Shown here in pieces: positions 1-8,900 of a stretch of 64,000 nucleotides of DNA. Position 1 is the first letter of the stretch. Every line of letters starts with the position of its first letter. The notes below the pieces were generated by a model that ran no database searches, was not told the origin of the DNA, and saw nothing but the letters and a program-made list of their open reading frames with translations. A program made the translations under genes and the position numbers. Origin of the DNA: Spirochaetota bacterium (GTDB lineage: Bacteria; Spirochaetota; Brachyspiria; Brachyspirales; JACRPF01); NCBI GenBank assembly GCA_016214035.1, contig JACRPF010000020.1, positions 132,800-196,799 of the forward strand, given 5' to 3'.

Positions 1-837
1 GTATACATTTGAATTGCTGTAGGCGATCCGCCATGCGTAGTGTTTGCCGGTCGGATATTTCGAATACAGCAGTTTCGTTCCGGACACATAATTCGTTCCC
101 GGCTGCCAAGTCCACGTGCCGGCATCATCATGTCCTGTCGCATATGTTCCCGCGGTGTAGCCGATATCGCAGCTCGGGGGATCGGGCTCATACAGGGCGT
201 TACGCGTTTCGTTTATCCATTTCGTCGAATCGTTCACGGAAACGACATCGTCATCGGTGGAATGGTGAACCCATATCGGTGTTGACGCAAGATTTTCTGT
301 GATATTCGTATTAAGGACCCACGAGGCTGCCGGGCCGCAGACAGGAACGCATGCGGCGAGAATACCGGGGTAATTCTGCATGAAATCCCAACAGCCCATA
401 CCGCCGAGGCTTAAGCCGGTAAGCACGATCCGGTCAGGGTCGACGCGATAGAAATTCGTCGCATGTTTTATCATCGTATATATCCTGCCGGACAGCCATC
501 GGTCATAATTCGTAGGGGATTGCAGCATGAGTACGATCGCGGGAAGATGCATTCCATTCGTGATCAACGGAGGGAGGCCTTCACGCAGCACACGGCTCAG
601 CTCGTTTGACGACCCGTTACCGCGTTCCCCGAGGCCATGGAGGAATATCAAAAGCCGAAAACGTGCCGTAGGCATATCGTTATAATTGGTCGGAAGATAT
701 TCGATGTACGCATACGGGACGCTGCTCGCTGAGAACGTACCGTTCGTTATATAAGTGATCTTTCCCTGCGTGCCGAATTCGGCGAAGGCCGCCCCGGCGG
801 TGAGGAATGAAAGTAACAGCATCGATACAACTCGCAT
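1..837 (-). CDS. Secreted alpha/beta-hydrolase (COG4099-like esterase/peptidase), 3' end cut by window
   Basis: The frame is open from an ATG at 837 to the window edge (279 codons), so the C-terminus is missing. An AAGGAG Shine-Dalgarno lies about 8 nt before the ATG. Residues 1-19 form a Sec signal peptide ending AFA. The mature part has an oxyanion-type motif LHGLGERG (about residues 66-73), a nucleophile elbow GLSLGG (Ser143), a candidate acid in HHSTDDD (about 191-197), and GKHYAW near the edge as a candidate catalytic His. This layout matches COG4099 predicted peptidases, which are related to polyhydroxybutyrate-depolymerase-like esterases. The substrate cannot be read from the sequence. 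In this locus an ester on a plant or algal glycan is a reasonable guess, and C-terminal modules like those of the esterase at 29458 may follow beyond the edge. Confidence 0.85.
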   Translation of the reverse strand, partial: MRVVSMLLLSFLTAGAAFAEFGTQGKITYITNGTFSASSVPYAYIEYLPTNYNDMPTARFRLLIFLHGLGERGNGSSNELSRVLREGLPPLITNGMHLPAIVLMLQSPTNYDRWLSGRIYTMIKHATNFYRVDPDRIVLTGLSLGGMGCWDFMQNYPGILAACVPVCGPAASWVLNTNITENLASTPIWVHHSTDDDVVSVNDSTKWINETRNALYEPDPPSCDIGYTAGTYATGHDDAGTWTWQPGTNYVSGTKLLYSKYPTGKHYAWRIAYSNSNVY

Positions 838-972
838 ATCGCCGCTCCTTGACCAAGATGGCCGCGTTGGAAGAAAGAGATCGCGGGCAATCACATATCG
901 ATAGGATACGACAACGGGCGATCGTTTCAAATGGAAGAATTCAGTAATAGCATGTCTTTTTTAACGGTTGGT

Positions 973-1794
973 TCAGGTGTGCTGCTGGCGATACACCGTG
1001 GGCGGGATACCGGTTTCCCGTTTAAAGAATTTAGAGAAATAGAATTCGTCGGCGAATCCGAGTTCTCCTGCGATATCGCGGATTTTTCTGTCCGTTGAGA
1101 CGAGTTCCCGCTCCGCCCGGCGGACGATGTGCCCGATAATGACGCGTTTAAGTGTCTTTCCGGTGTCGCGCTTGAACGACGACGACAGGTACGCGGGGGT
1201 GAGGTTCATGATGTCGGCAAGGTCGTTGAGCGAGAGCGCGATGCTGAGATTGGCATCGATATGCGACAGAAGCGGACGATATTTCTGCGCGAGCGTTATT
1301 TTCATCGGGATATCGCTTCGTTCGGGGCCGATGAACGACGTGATGATGGGGCGAAGTACGTCGTGAACGGCAAGGCTTTCCTTCAGATTTTCGGTCGAAA
1401 AACGATCGATGACGCCGAACACCGACGGGTCGACGGCTCGAGCGTAGCCGTTGGGTTCATAGAGCTCGAATATATCAAAAAGCCCGTGAAGTGACAATGA
1501 GAAATGAATGAAGAATTTTTCGAGAATATCGTCGCAGCTGAATGATATTTTCCGATTGACCGGGAAGAGATAGGCGTGTCCGCCGAAAAGCCGAACGGTC
1601 GTTCCGTCGATAAGAACCGTTCCCGATCCGCTTTTCACGATGTAGAGCCGATTCGAATCGCGAACCTCGATCGCTTCCCGCCATTGCCGGTCGAGAATGA
1701 CGTATCCGTGATGATGTATGGTGAATAACGTATTATTCACCGTATCGGCGAATGAAGCCGACCAGATGCGCTTTTTTGACGGCAACCAAGCCAT
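973..1794 (-). CDS. AraC-family transcriptional regulator
   Basis: The 273-residue protein has an N-terminal cupin-like ligand-binding region and a C-terminal double helix-turn-helix. The second HTH carries the AraC signature (IRDIAGELGFADEFYFSKFFKR, split here as IRDIAGELGFADEF then YFSKFFKR). The frame extends upstream to an ATG at 1830, but I prefer the ATG at 1794. A TATACT -10 box at 1802-1807 ends 7 nt before it and lies inside the longer reading frame, so translation from 1830 would need a different promoter. No Shine-Dalgarno is visible, so the message may be leaderless. It sits between a secreted esterase and a heparinase-like lyase and probably controls one or both. The inducer is unknown. 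Confidence 0.85.
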   Translation of the reverse strand: MAWLPSKKRIWSASFADTVNNTLFTIHHHGYVILDRQWREAIEVRDSNRLYIVKSGSGTVLIDGTTVRLFGGHAYLFPVNRKISFSCDDILEKFFIHFSLSLHGLFDIFELYEPNGYARAVDPSVFGVIDRFSTENLKESLAVHDVLRPIITSFIGPERSDIPMKITLAQKYRPLLSHIDANLSIALSLNDLADIMNLTPAYLSSSFKRDTGKTLKRVIIGHIVRRAERELVSTDRKIRDIAGELGFADEFYFSKFFKRETGIPPTVYRQQHT

Positions 1795-1801
1795 GATGAA
1801 A

Positions 1802-1807
1802 AGTATA
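1802..1807 (-). promoter_or_regulatory. -10 box (TATACT) of the AraC gene, possible leaderless start
   Basis: On the minus strand TATACT is followed by 7 nt and then ATG (1794). The best -35 at 16-nt spacing is TGGATA, a 4/6 match, so the promoter is weak or activator dependent. Transcription would start at or within a few bases of the ATG. Confidence 0.5.
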
Positions 1808-1898
1808 CGATAAAACAGGAAAATATCCATGGAGAATAAAGATTATACCCTGAGACGGCTACTTTTTAGTTCGCGAAGGCTCATCGATAGCGGCATGA

Positions 1899-4265
1899 TC
1901 AATCCCCGGCAACGGCCAGTTTCGCCGTGAGTTTCATCCGATCGGCACCGGATTTCGACGATACGATGATTATCCATTGTTCGACCGGTTTCAGATCCAT
2001 GCCTTGCGGGAACAGTTCCTGAGCGACCTCGATATCCCGGTCGGATTCGAACGTCATACGATTCCTGTTCCAGGACACCTCGGTCTTGCGGTCGTTCATT
2101 TTTTTTATGTCCAGCTGTTTGACCGATCCGGTGTGATAGATGAACCAGGGATCTTTCTTGTCTACCGATTTCGTGAATGCGGCCTCGTCCGCAATGATGA
2201 TATCACCGATTTTGTTCCAGCTTATTTTTCGTATCCACCGGTCGCAGAACATCCGGCTGTTTTTTCCGTTGATCTCCACTGATCCTGAATTTTCGTCGAG
2301 CGATACGACTTTTACCGGGACATCGACCGGTTTGCCCGGGGGGTCGACGGGAAACGGCTGCAGGATATTATGCCCGGCGGCACGGCTCATTTTGTCGAGC
2401 ACGTTCCCCATACTGTATGAAACGGCACCGGAGTCGATCAGGATTGCTTCATCGCCGCGATACACGCTGATCTGTCCCTGATCCCGATGGCTGTGTCCAT
2501 CCAGTAAAGAACCGCCTTTGATCCACAACCCCACGTCTTTCGCCTGGTTCCATCCGCTTCTCCAGGTGACCAGACGGAGATCGGGATACCAGGCATACGA
2601 TTTTGGCGGATGCAATGCGCCCGCTTCCAGCGTGAAGTAACGGAAAGCCAGCGGCAGCCAGATGTGATGCCGGTTGTCGTTCGGGTTTTCAAAGATATTC
2701 CTGATTCCCCAGTAAATGTCGGGCCGATCGGCCATAAGCGCCGAAAAAATATGCGCGGGCGTGGGCGTATCCAGAAGTTTGCAGTTCATGCAGTCGAAGG
2801 CGTCAACGACATACTTCCCGGGCATGATGATGTGAATAAGCCAGTCACCATGATTCGTCAGGAAAGGGAATCGGCTGACCCGCAGGTCTCCCGCCTGCTT
2901 CATCGCGGTAGCAGCTTCCATGATTATCTGCGTTGTCGTCTGGGAATATCCGTATCCTTCCATGAACGAACCGTCGCTGCCGCTGGTGGTAATCGATTTT
3001 GCCAGCGCCCATACGCCCAGGTCGTACGCCTCGCGGAATTCGTCCATGCCCAGATACATCGTCGCCAGGATCAATGCCGATGCGGGCAGCATCCATTGAT
3101 TCGAGTTGTATGCCCTGCGCTTGATATGCGAGGGTTTGCCGCTTTTCCAGTCCTCGACCAGCCCCTTGACCTCCTTGACGAGCAGTTCCTTCATCGCTTT
3201 TTCGACTTTGGGATCGAGATGTTTTCCCATGGCGACCATCGCCGGGATCACCGACGACATGAAATATCCGGTGGCAAGCCATCCTCTTCCGTCGGGCATG
3301 TCTTTTGCGCTTCGGCCTTTGGTATACAGAGTCCAGCCTGGCCGCTGTACGGGGTCCCATGTTGCCAATTCCGCGAGTTGACGATTAACCGCGTTAATGT
3401 ATTTTGCATCTCCGGTATAGCGTGCGGCAACGGCAGCGGAGATGATATATCTGAGTTTGCCGGTAACGTACATATCGTAACTTGACTGCGCGAATATCTC
3501 CGGATCGTCCGAGTCTTTATATCGCTTGTCCAGGAATTCATCCGGCATCCGGGCGATGCTGTTCACCCGCATGTAAAACGTGTTCGCCTCGACTTTCGAA
3601 CTCGCAAAATCGATGGTCTGCTGCAGGTATTGCTGTGCTTCGGGATCCCGTTTCGCCAATTCGAACATATTGTCCCATGGCATGCCGGTATAGTGCAGTT
3701 TTCCCTGAAACGGCGGGAGTTCCATCTTATCCGGCATCGATGGCGGATAGGCCGCGTTAAGGGTCCTTTCCATCTGATCGAAGTAAAGGATTGAGTTTTC
3801 ACGCGGCGTCATGCCGAAACCGCTGCATCGAATGATCATCCCGGTGATGGCGTCCCAACCCGTGGGTTCCCGGGACACAAGGAAATCCTTGGTCGGGATT
3901 TCGAAATGTTTCCAGCCGGTCCAATCGATCTTGAATCTCCGGTAGAAGTAGTCACCGGCAGACGATGCGTTGGGACCGTCGGCCGTGAACATGATCAGAA
4001 ATTCTCCATTGTTCGCGGCCTTTGAATAAGCCCAAAATGAAAAAACATTATATTGTCTCCAGTCCGCCGGAATGTTGGTCGTCTTTACTACACTATTATT
4101 GGGATGATCGGACCATTCCCCCGAACAGTCACCTTCTTTGACCTGTTCGGTGCTCCGATTGATCCTTCCCGAAAACGCTTCGATTTTCTCAAAGTCGAAG
4201 AGCATTTCTGCGCGAATATCAGTGGAGAACAATGCGAGTAGCATCAGCACAGCGATTATTTTCAT
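1899..4265 (-). CDS. Secreted heparinase II/III-like polysaccharide lyase
   Basis: The protein has about 788 residues. A Sec signal peptide (MKIIAVLMLLALFSTDIRA) is followed by an N-terminal beta-rich carbohydrate-binding-like region (about 20-165), an alpha-helical toroid typical of alginate/heparin lyases (about 190-540), and a C-terminal Heparinase_II_III beta-sandwich. The last contains GHSHRDQGQISVYRG and LIDSGA, the family hallmark around the metal/catalytic His. It probably cleaves a uronic-acid polysaccharide by beta-elimination in the periplasm or outside the cell. The exact PL family is not assignable by eye. GTG at 4271 is an alternative start. The ATG at 4265 is preferred because a run of ten G (minus strand, 4271-4280) lies 5 nt upstream and can only act as the Shine-Dalgarno for that ATG. 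The adjacent AraC gene is the likely regulator. Confidence 0.85.
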   Translation of the reverse strand: MKIIAVLMLLALFSTDIRAEMLFDFEKIEAFSGRINRSTEQVKEGDCSGEWSDHPNNSVVKTTNIPADWRQYNVFSFWAYSKAANNGEFLIMFTADGPNASSAGDYFYRRFKIDWTGWKHFEIPTKDFLVSREPTGWDAITGMIIRCSGFGMTPRENSILYFDQMERTLNAAYPPSMPDKMELPPFQGKLHYTGMPWDNMFELAKRDPEAQQYLQQTIDFASSKVEANTFYMRVNSIARMPDEFLDKRYKDSDDPEIFAQSSYDMYVTGKLRYIISAAVAARYTGDAKYINAVNRQLAELATWDPVQRPGWTLYTKGRSAKDMPDGRGWLATGYFMSSVIPAMVAMGKHLDPKVEKAMKELLVKEVKGLVEDWKSGKPSHIKRRAYNSNQWMLPASALILATMYLGMDEFREAYDLGVWALAKSITTSGSDGSFMEGYGYSQTTTQIIMEAATAMKQAGDLRVSRFPFLTNHGDWLIHIIMPGKYVVDAFDCMNCKLLDTPTPAHIFSALMADRPDIYWGIRNIFENPNDNRHHIWLPLAFRYFTLEAGALHPPKSYAWYPDLRLVTWRSGWNQAKDVGLWIKGGSLLDGHSHRDQGQISVYRGDEAILIDSGAVSYSMGNVLDKMSRAAGHNILQPFPVDPPGKPVDVPVKVVSLDENSGSVEINGKNSRMFCDRWIRKISWNKIGDIIIADEAAFTKSVDKKDPWFIYHTGSVKQLDIKKMNDRKTEVSWNRNRMTFESDRDIEVAQELFPQGMDLKPVEQWIIIVSSKSGADRMKLTAKLAVAGD

Positions 4266-4270
4266 TTTCA

Positions 4271-4280
4271 CCCCCCCCCC
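4271..4280 (-). promoter_or_regulatory. Homopolymer G10 tract serving as ribosome-binding site
   Basis: Ten consecutive C on the plus strand (G10 on the minus strand) are followed by TGAAA and the ATG of the lyase gene. The tract is the only purine-rich Shine-Dalgarno candidate. Tract-length slippage would change spacing between the anti-SD pairing and the ATG, so expression could be phase variable. A sequencing artefact in tract length is possible. Confidence 0.5.
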
Positions 4281-4466
4281 TTTATTTTTTCAGTAGTACG
4301 GTTCGGCCGATCAACGGATGATTCCATAACAAAAAAATACTATTATTGTGCGGAAAAACAATGGAAAAAGTTCAGAAAAGAATGGAATTTCTATTGTTTC
4401 GGGATTTGATATCATTCGTGACGCTATTACTGCGGGCGATACGGTGCAGAAATGGATAGTATATTC

Positions 4467-4484
4467 CTTTTTCGTCGCATATCA
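4467..4484 (+). repeat. 18-bp direct repeat, copy 1
   Basis: CTTTTTCGTCGCATATCA occurs here and again at 5076-5093, on either side of the DUF1428 gene, and is followed in both by YTAC. The function is unknown. It may be a remnant duplication or a protein-binding site. Confidence 0.6.
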
Positions 4485-4519
4485 TTACCGTCACTTTATC
4501 AGCAATGAAAAATAGCAGA

Positions 4520-4548
4520 TTGACGCGGCGGATAGGTATCATTATATT
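4520..4548 (+). promoter_or_regulatory. Sigma70-type promoter for the DUF1428 gene
   Basis: TTGACG (4520-4525), a 17-nt spacer and TATATT (4543-4548) lie about 80 nt before the ATG at 4636. The rest of the 4281-4635 gap is AT-rich and holds one copy of an 18-bp direct repeat (4467-4484). I see no gene in it. Confidence 0.7.
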
Positions 4549-4635
4549 ATATATATTATATTAATGTGCTGCTTCGTAAAAGGAAACTGCCATCAACTAT
4601 CGGGTATCGCGGTGAAAAAATCGCAGGAGCATTGC

Positions 4636-5016
4636 ATGACGAAAAGTAAAATCGGTTACGTAGATGGATTCGTTCTGGTAATTCCGAAAAAGAAGGCGAA
4701 CGAATACCGCACCATGGCACGCAAGGGCCGGGAACTATGGATGAAGTATGGGGCGCTTAATTACAAGGAATGCGTAATTGATGACGCGAATCCCCCCTAT
4801 ATCGTTTTCACATTTCCGAAGATGGTAAAGGTGAAGCCCGGCGAAACGGTATGGTTTTCGTACATAGAATTTCGATCGAAAAAACATCGTGATCGGGTTA
4901 ATGCTCTTGTTATGAAAGACCCCACTATGAAGTCCGACCCCGATCACGAAAAGAAGATGCCGTTTGACATGAAGCGGATGGCCTACGGCGGATTTCGCGT
5001 AGTCGTATCGAGCTGA
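4636..5016 (+). CDS. DUF1428 (YbaA-like) family protein
   Basis: The 126-residue cytoplasmic protein matches the DUF1428/YbaA family: it opens IGYVDGFVLVIPKKK, continues EYRTMARKG, and ends with PFDMKRMAYGGFRVVV, all family hallmarks. The fold is a dimeric alpha/beta-barrel-like (ferredoxin-type) domain with no proven reaction. The start is set by GGAG 8 nt before the ATG at 4636, because upstream in-frame codons lack a ribosome-binding site. Length agrees with the family (about 120 residues). The gene is transcribed alone from the promoter at 4520-4548 and does not obviously belong to the neighbouring polysaccharide genes. Confidence 0.9.
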   Translation: MTKSKIGYVDGFVLVIPKKKANEYRTMARKGRELWMKYGALNYKECVIDDANPPYIVFTFPKMVKVKPGETVWFSYIEFRSKKHRDRVNALVMKDPTMKSDPDHEKKMPFDMKRMAYGGFRVVVSS

Positions 5017-5075
5017 CTTCCGGGGGCACAAGAATTATTCGTACGCGCTTTGCACCGATGTTGTGTAGGATTTTG

Positions 5076-5093
5076 CTTTTTCGTCGCATATCA
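5076..5093 (+). repeat. 18-bp direct repeat, copy 2
   Basis: This is identical over 18 bp to 4467-4484. It lies just downstream of the DUF1428 gene in a stretch (5017-5200) that otherwise shows no gene. Confidence 0.6.
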
Positions 5094-5200
5094 CTACAAA
5101 CGGTGTAATGCAGCATAACTGCCGCGTCAACCCGTTATTTTGCATTCCAGGGACATACAAAACGGAATGCGAAATATCACTGTTTATTATCGACACATAG

Positions 5201-5668
5201 TTGATATCTTCGAAATGCCGGAATAGTATAATTTCCTCGCCAGCCGAGCAGAAGACTTTCTTGACCAAACAAGGTGAGGCACTTGCAGCGGCACAGAAAG
5301 TCATCAAAGGGCTTTCCGCCGACACCCGGTATATTCTGCAGATGCATGAGGACGGATATACATCGTCGGAAATTGCGGAAACGGTACACAAGCCGGAAGG
5401 CACCGTGCAGAGCATCTGCTCGAGCATCAGGAAAGCAATTCGTGCGGCGTATGAGAACGTCATGAAACTCGGAGAACACGGGGCTTTGGTCACTGAGCGC
5501 AGTCGAAGTGCGGCCCCGTGTACAATAAACGATGTTCCGGCAGAAGCAAGCTATGAGCGCACCGGGTCTTTGGGGTGCCGGACAAGGGAGCATGCTCACT
5601 TGTCCGTACTGACGCGTGGAAGGAATACCTCCGCTTTGCCCGCGCCAGCGCGGTCATGCTCCCCCTGA
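5201..5668 (+). CDS. Isolated sigma-70 region 4-like HTH ORF, possibly a decayed sigma factor
   Basis: Residues about 36-90 read like sigma region 4 of an ECF-type factor: GLSADTRYILQMHEDG, then SSEIAETVHKPEGTVQSI, then a basic helix. No region 2 is encoded upstream in any frame I checked, the only available start is TTG (5201) without a Shine-Dalgarno, and the last 65 or so residues run into repeat-like intergenic sequence (CTGAGCGCAGTCGAAG at 5493-5508). It is either a remnant of a sigma factor gene or a small stand-alone DNA-binding protein starting at an internal codon. I favour a remnant. If functional, it would bind a -35-like element. Confidence 0.35.
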   Translation: MISSKCRNSIISSPAEQKTFLTKQGEALAAAQKVIKGLSADTRYILQMHEDGYTSSEIAETVHKPEGTVQSICSSIRKAIRAAYENVMKLGEHGALVTERSRSAAPCTINDVPAEASYERTGSLGCRTREHAHLSVLTRGRNTSALPAPARSCSP

Positions 5669-5732
5669 GTGAGCGAAGCGTCGGGATATTTCTTTTCTTG
5701 ACAATCCATACACATTCTACTATCCTATTAAT

Positions 5733-5829
5733 AGCGCGGGACATATTCCGCAGCCCAAGCATGATAGAAAATAGTATGCCAAGAAAAATACGCACACGGA
5801 TGTGCGGAATATTGATAGACGCCCGCGCT
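5733..5829 (+). mobile_element. MITE-like intergenic element with 8-bp terminal inverted repeats, copy 1
   Basis: The 97-bp segment starts AGCGCGGGACATATTCCGC and ends CCCGCGCT. GCGGAATAT repeats inside the right end in inverse orientation, so the ends are inverted repeats. A second copy lies at 33647-33764: offsets 1-63 align without gaps (for example CCARGAAAAATACGCRCA sits 40 bp in from the same point in both copies). An isolated left half lies at 55507-55529. No coding capacity is evident. The surrounding 5669-5949 stretch holds only this element and the -10 box below. Confidence 0.55.
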
Positions 5830-5915
5830 AACGCCGAGCGCAAGCGATGCTGGACGCATCGCGAAAGCGACAATAATGCAGTGAAAATTTTAGTACTAAT
5901 GTGTAAAATATGTAA

Positions 5916-5921
5916 TATAAT
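5916..5921 (+). promoter_or_regulatory. -10 box (TATAAT) for the GH2 gene
   Basis: A consensus TATAAT lies 28 nt before the ATG at 5950. The -35 at 17-nt spacing (GTACTA) is poor, so activation by a regulator is likely. AAGGAG follows at 5938-5943. Confidence 0.5.
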
Positions 5922-5949
5922 AGCATACCCATCGTTCAAGGAGCGGTTC

Positions 5950-8900
5950 ATGAAACGAGCATCTGTTTTTCTGTCGATTCTGTGTATGTTCATCGCCTCT
6001 GCAGCGCTTCAGAGCGCAGACTCCATCGTTTCCAACGGCGATTTTGAGAACGGTCTTGCCGGCTGGTCGGGGGCTGAGAACGGCAAGCTCATCAAACAGG
6101 ACGGCAACGCGTGGTTCATGGTGACGAAACCAGGCGGCGCGGTGGGGCAACTCCTCAAACTCCCGCCTAACGTGTACCGGCTCAAACTCACCATGCGCAT
6201 GCGCGTGAGCAATGTGAACGTGGGTGATCAAGGCTGGAAGAATGCGCGGCTTGCAATGGACTTCCGCGGTCCCGACGGGAAAATGGTCGGCGATTGGCCC
6301 AATGTCATCAACATGCAGGGTACATCGGAGTGGACAGCGCACACGCGCACCTATGAAGTACCGCCGAATGCGGTGGCGCTCAATATCGGCGCGGCGAATT
6401 TCGGTACATCGGGTACGGTTGAATTTGACGACATCAGATTCGAGATAGCAGGCATACGCCCGTCAGCGCCCGAGGACGCGAAAGCACCCGACGGCGCGGG
6501 CGACCCGTGGGATATGAAAAAAGCGTATCGCGAGACAAGCACCACCGCCGAACGCGTCTGCATCAACGGTCTCTGGGGATTCATCCCGGTAGTCAAAGAC
6601 CCGGGGAATGTGCCTCCGAAAAAAGGACAGGGCTGGGGCTGGTTCAAGGTTCCCGGCGTATGGCCGTCGGACAGGATATCCTCCTACAGCGTGCAGGAAA
6701 TTATCATATCTCCGTGGATGGAAGGGCGCGTGAGTGTGAACAATCTCGAACAGGCGTGGTACCGCCGCGAGATAGAAACGCCCGCATCATGGCAGGGCAG
6801 ACGCGTCGCGCTTGAGTTTACGATGCTGCAGACGCATGCGCGCGTGTTCATAGACGGCAGTGACGCCGGCGAGATATGGTTTCCCGGCGGGCAGATGGAT
6901 CTTACAGCGTTCATCAAACCCGGCACGAAGCAGTCGATAGAAATTCTCGTTACCGCGCGTCCGCTCGATGCGGAATCCACGAGCTTTTCTGCTCCCGACC
7001 GTGTGGCGAAATCGAAAGCGTTCGTCCAGTGCAAAGGCATCACCGGCGATGTGTTTCTCGTGAGCGAAACACCGAAGAACGCGGTGGCCGATGTGCACGT
7101 AATCTGCTCCACGCGCAAAGGCACCATCACGTTCGATACGGGACTCCGCAATCCCAGCGCTGACGCATACACGATGCGCGCCGAGATCCGCGAGAACGGG
7201 AACATGGTGAAGCGTTTTTCATCCGCCGACCTCAGCAGCGTTGCAGTGTCAAACGGACGGCTCATCGCAACGGCGGTGTGGAAGGACGCAAAAATATGGG
7301 ATATCGATACGCCTAAAAATATGTACGAAGCTGTTGTGCGTGTGTGTGACGCCTCGGGAACCGTGCTTGCCGAATCAACACCGGTGCGTTTCGGTTTCCG
7401 CGAGTTCTGGGTTGACGGACGCGACCTCTATCTCAATGGGAAAAAGATACATCTGCGCGCGCTCTTCGTGCAGAACATGACAAAGAACGCCTATCTCGCT
7501 TCGTATGAAACCGGCATGAGCACCTGCCGCAAGATGCAGGAGTACGGATTCAATTTTCACATCTTCGGGAATTACGATTTCGTTCCCGGCGCCGTGAGCT
7601 ATTTCGACGACTTCCTCACCGCATCAGACGACAGCGGCGTGCTCACGTCGTTCTCACTGCCGCACATGAAGGATTTCAATACAAAACTGTATACTGAAGA
7701 ACAGCAGAAGCGCTACCGCACGCTCACCGAGTGGCTTATACGCCGTGTGCAGAATCATCCCGCCATCATCTCCTACGCGCTCAATCACAATGCCTGCGGC
7801 TATTTCGGCGATCAGAATCCGCTCAAGATCGACGGCATTTATTCCCCCGACACGAATCAGGACCCGAAGCAGCGGCGCAATCAGGCCCGCATGACGGCGG
7901 CGATAGCGCGTTCCATCGACCCGACGCGGATGATCTATCATCACCAGTCGGGCAATCTCGACGACATGCACACGGTGAACATCTATCTCAACTGGGCGCC
8001 GCGGCAGGAGCGCAGCGAATGGATCGAGCACTGGGCGACGGACGGCGTGAAGCCGCTCTTCTTTGTGGAATGGGGTATGCCGCACGTTTCGTCGTTCTCG
8101 AGTTTCCGCGGACCGGAGTTCATCTGGCGCAATCCCGCGTTCCAGTCCATATGGACAAGCGAATTCTCGGCACCGTTTTTCGGGCAGCCGGTCTACGATA
8201 TGGATAAGGACAAGATCAACATACTCGAGGATGAAGAACGGCTCTGGGCGAAAGGCGAACCGTTCTACTGGAGTTCGCTCATCGGACGGTTCGGCCAGGA
8301 AAAATACCGCATCGAAACGCCGGCGTATTTTCTCGAGGACAACTGGCGAAGCCACCGCGCCTGGGGAATATCGTCGATGCTGCCGTGGGACCAGGAGTGT
8401 TCCTGGGTGCGCGTGAAGGACACGCCCGTCGTGACGAACAGTGCGCGATACGCCGACCTGCAGAAGCCCGGCATCGTGCCCGATCTCATCATGAAGGACG
8501 GTCAGTATATCTATGATGCGTCGCCGGATTCGTTCAAGGCCACGGCGGTGGGCGAGGTCTGGAAGCGCTGGAATATGCCGTTCGCGGGGTTCATCGGCGG
8601 CGGTGAGCGGTTCACCGATAAAACACATCTCTACCGTTCCGGAGAAAAGATCACCAAGCAGCTTGTTATCCTTAATGATACGCGCAAAAATGCCGTGATC
8701 AATTATACTTGGAACGTACGTTCATCCGCCGTCAGCGGTAAAGGCAGCGTGACAGTTGCTCCGGGCGGATCGTCATTCATCGCGTTCTCGTTCCCGGCAC
8801 CCGCGAAGTCCGGTGCCTATGTCATCGACGCGGCGTTCGATTTCGGCGATGAAAAACAGAACGATCAGTTCGCATTCACCGTGCTGCCGGCGCCCGCCGC

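Noticed and set aside
2610-3485. Long plus-strand ORF (291 codons) opposite the heparinase-like gene
   Set aside because: It lies wholly antisense to a gene with clear motifs, is Arg/His/Cys-rich as expected of a shadow frame in GC-rich DNA, and has no ribosome-binding site or recognisable domain.
5733-5829. Autonomous insertion sequence
   Set aside because: It is under 120 bp with no coding capacity, and no transposase gene is present anywhere in the window.
7654-8628. Minus-strand ORF of 324 codons inside the GH2 gene
   Set aside because: It is a shadow of the GH2 frame with composition typical of antisense translation and no motif.
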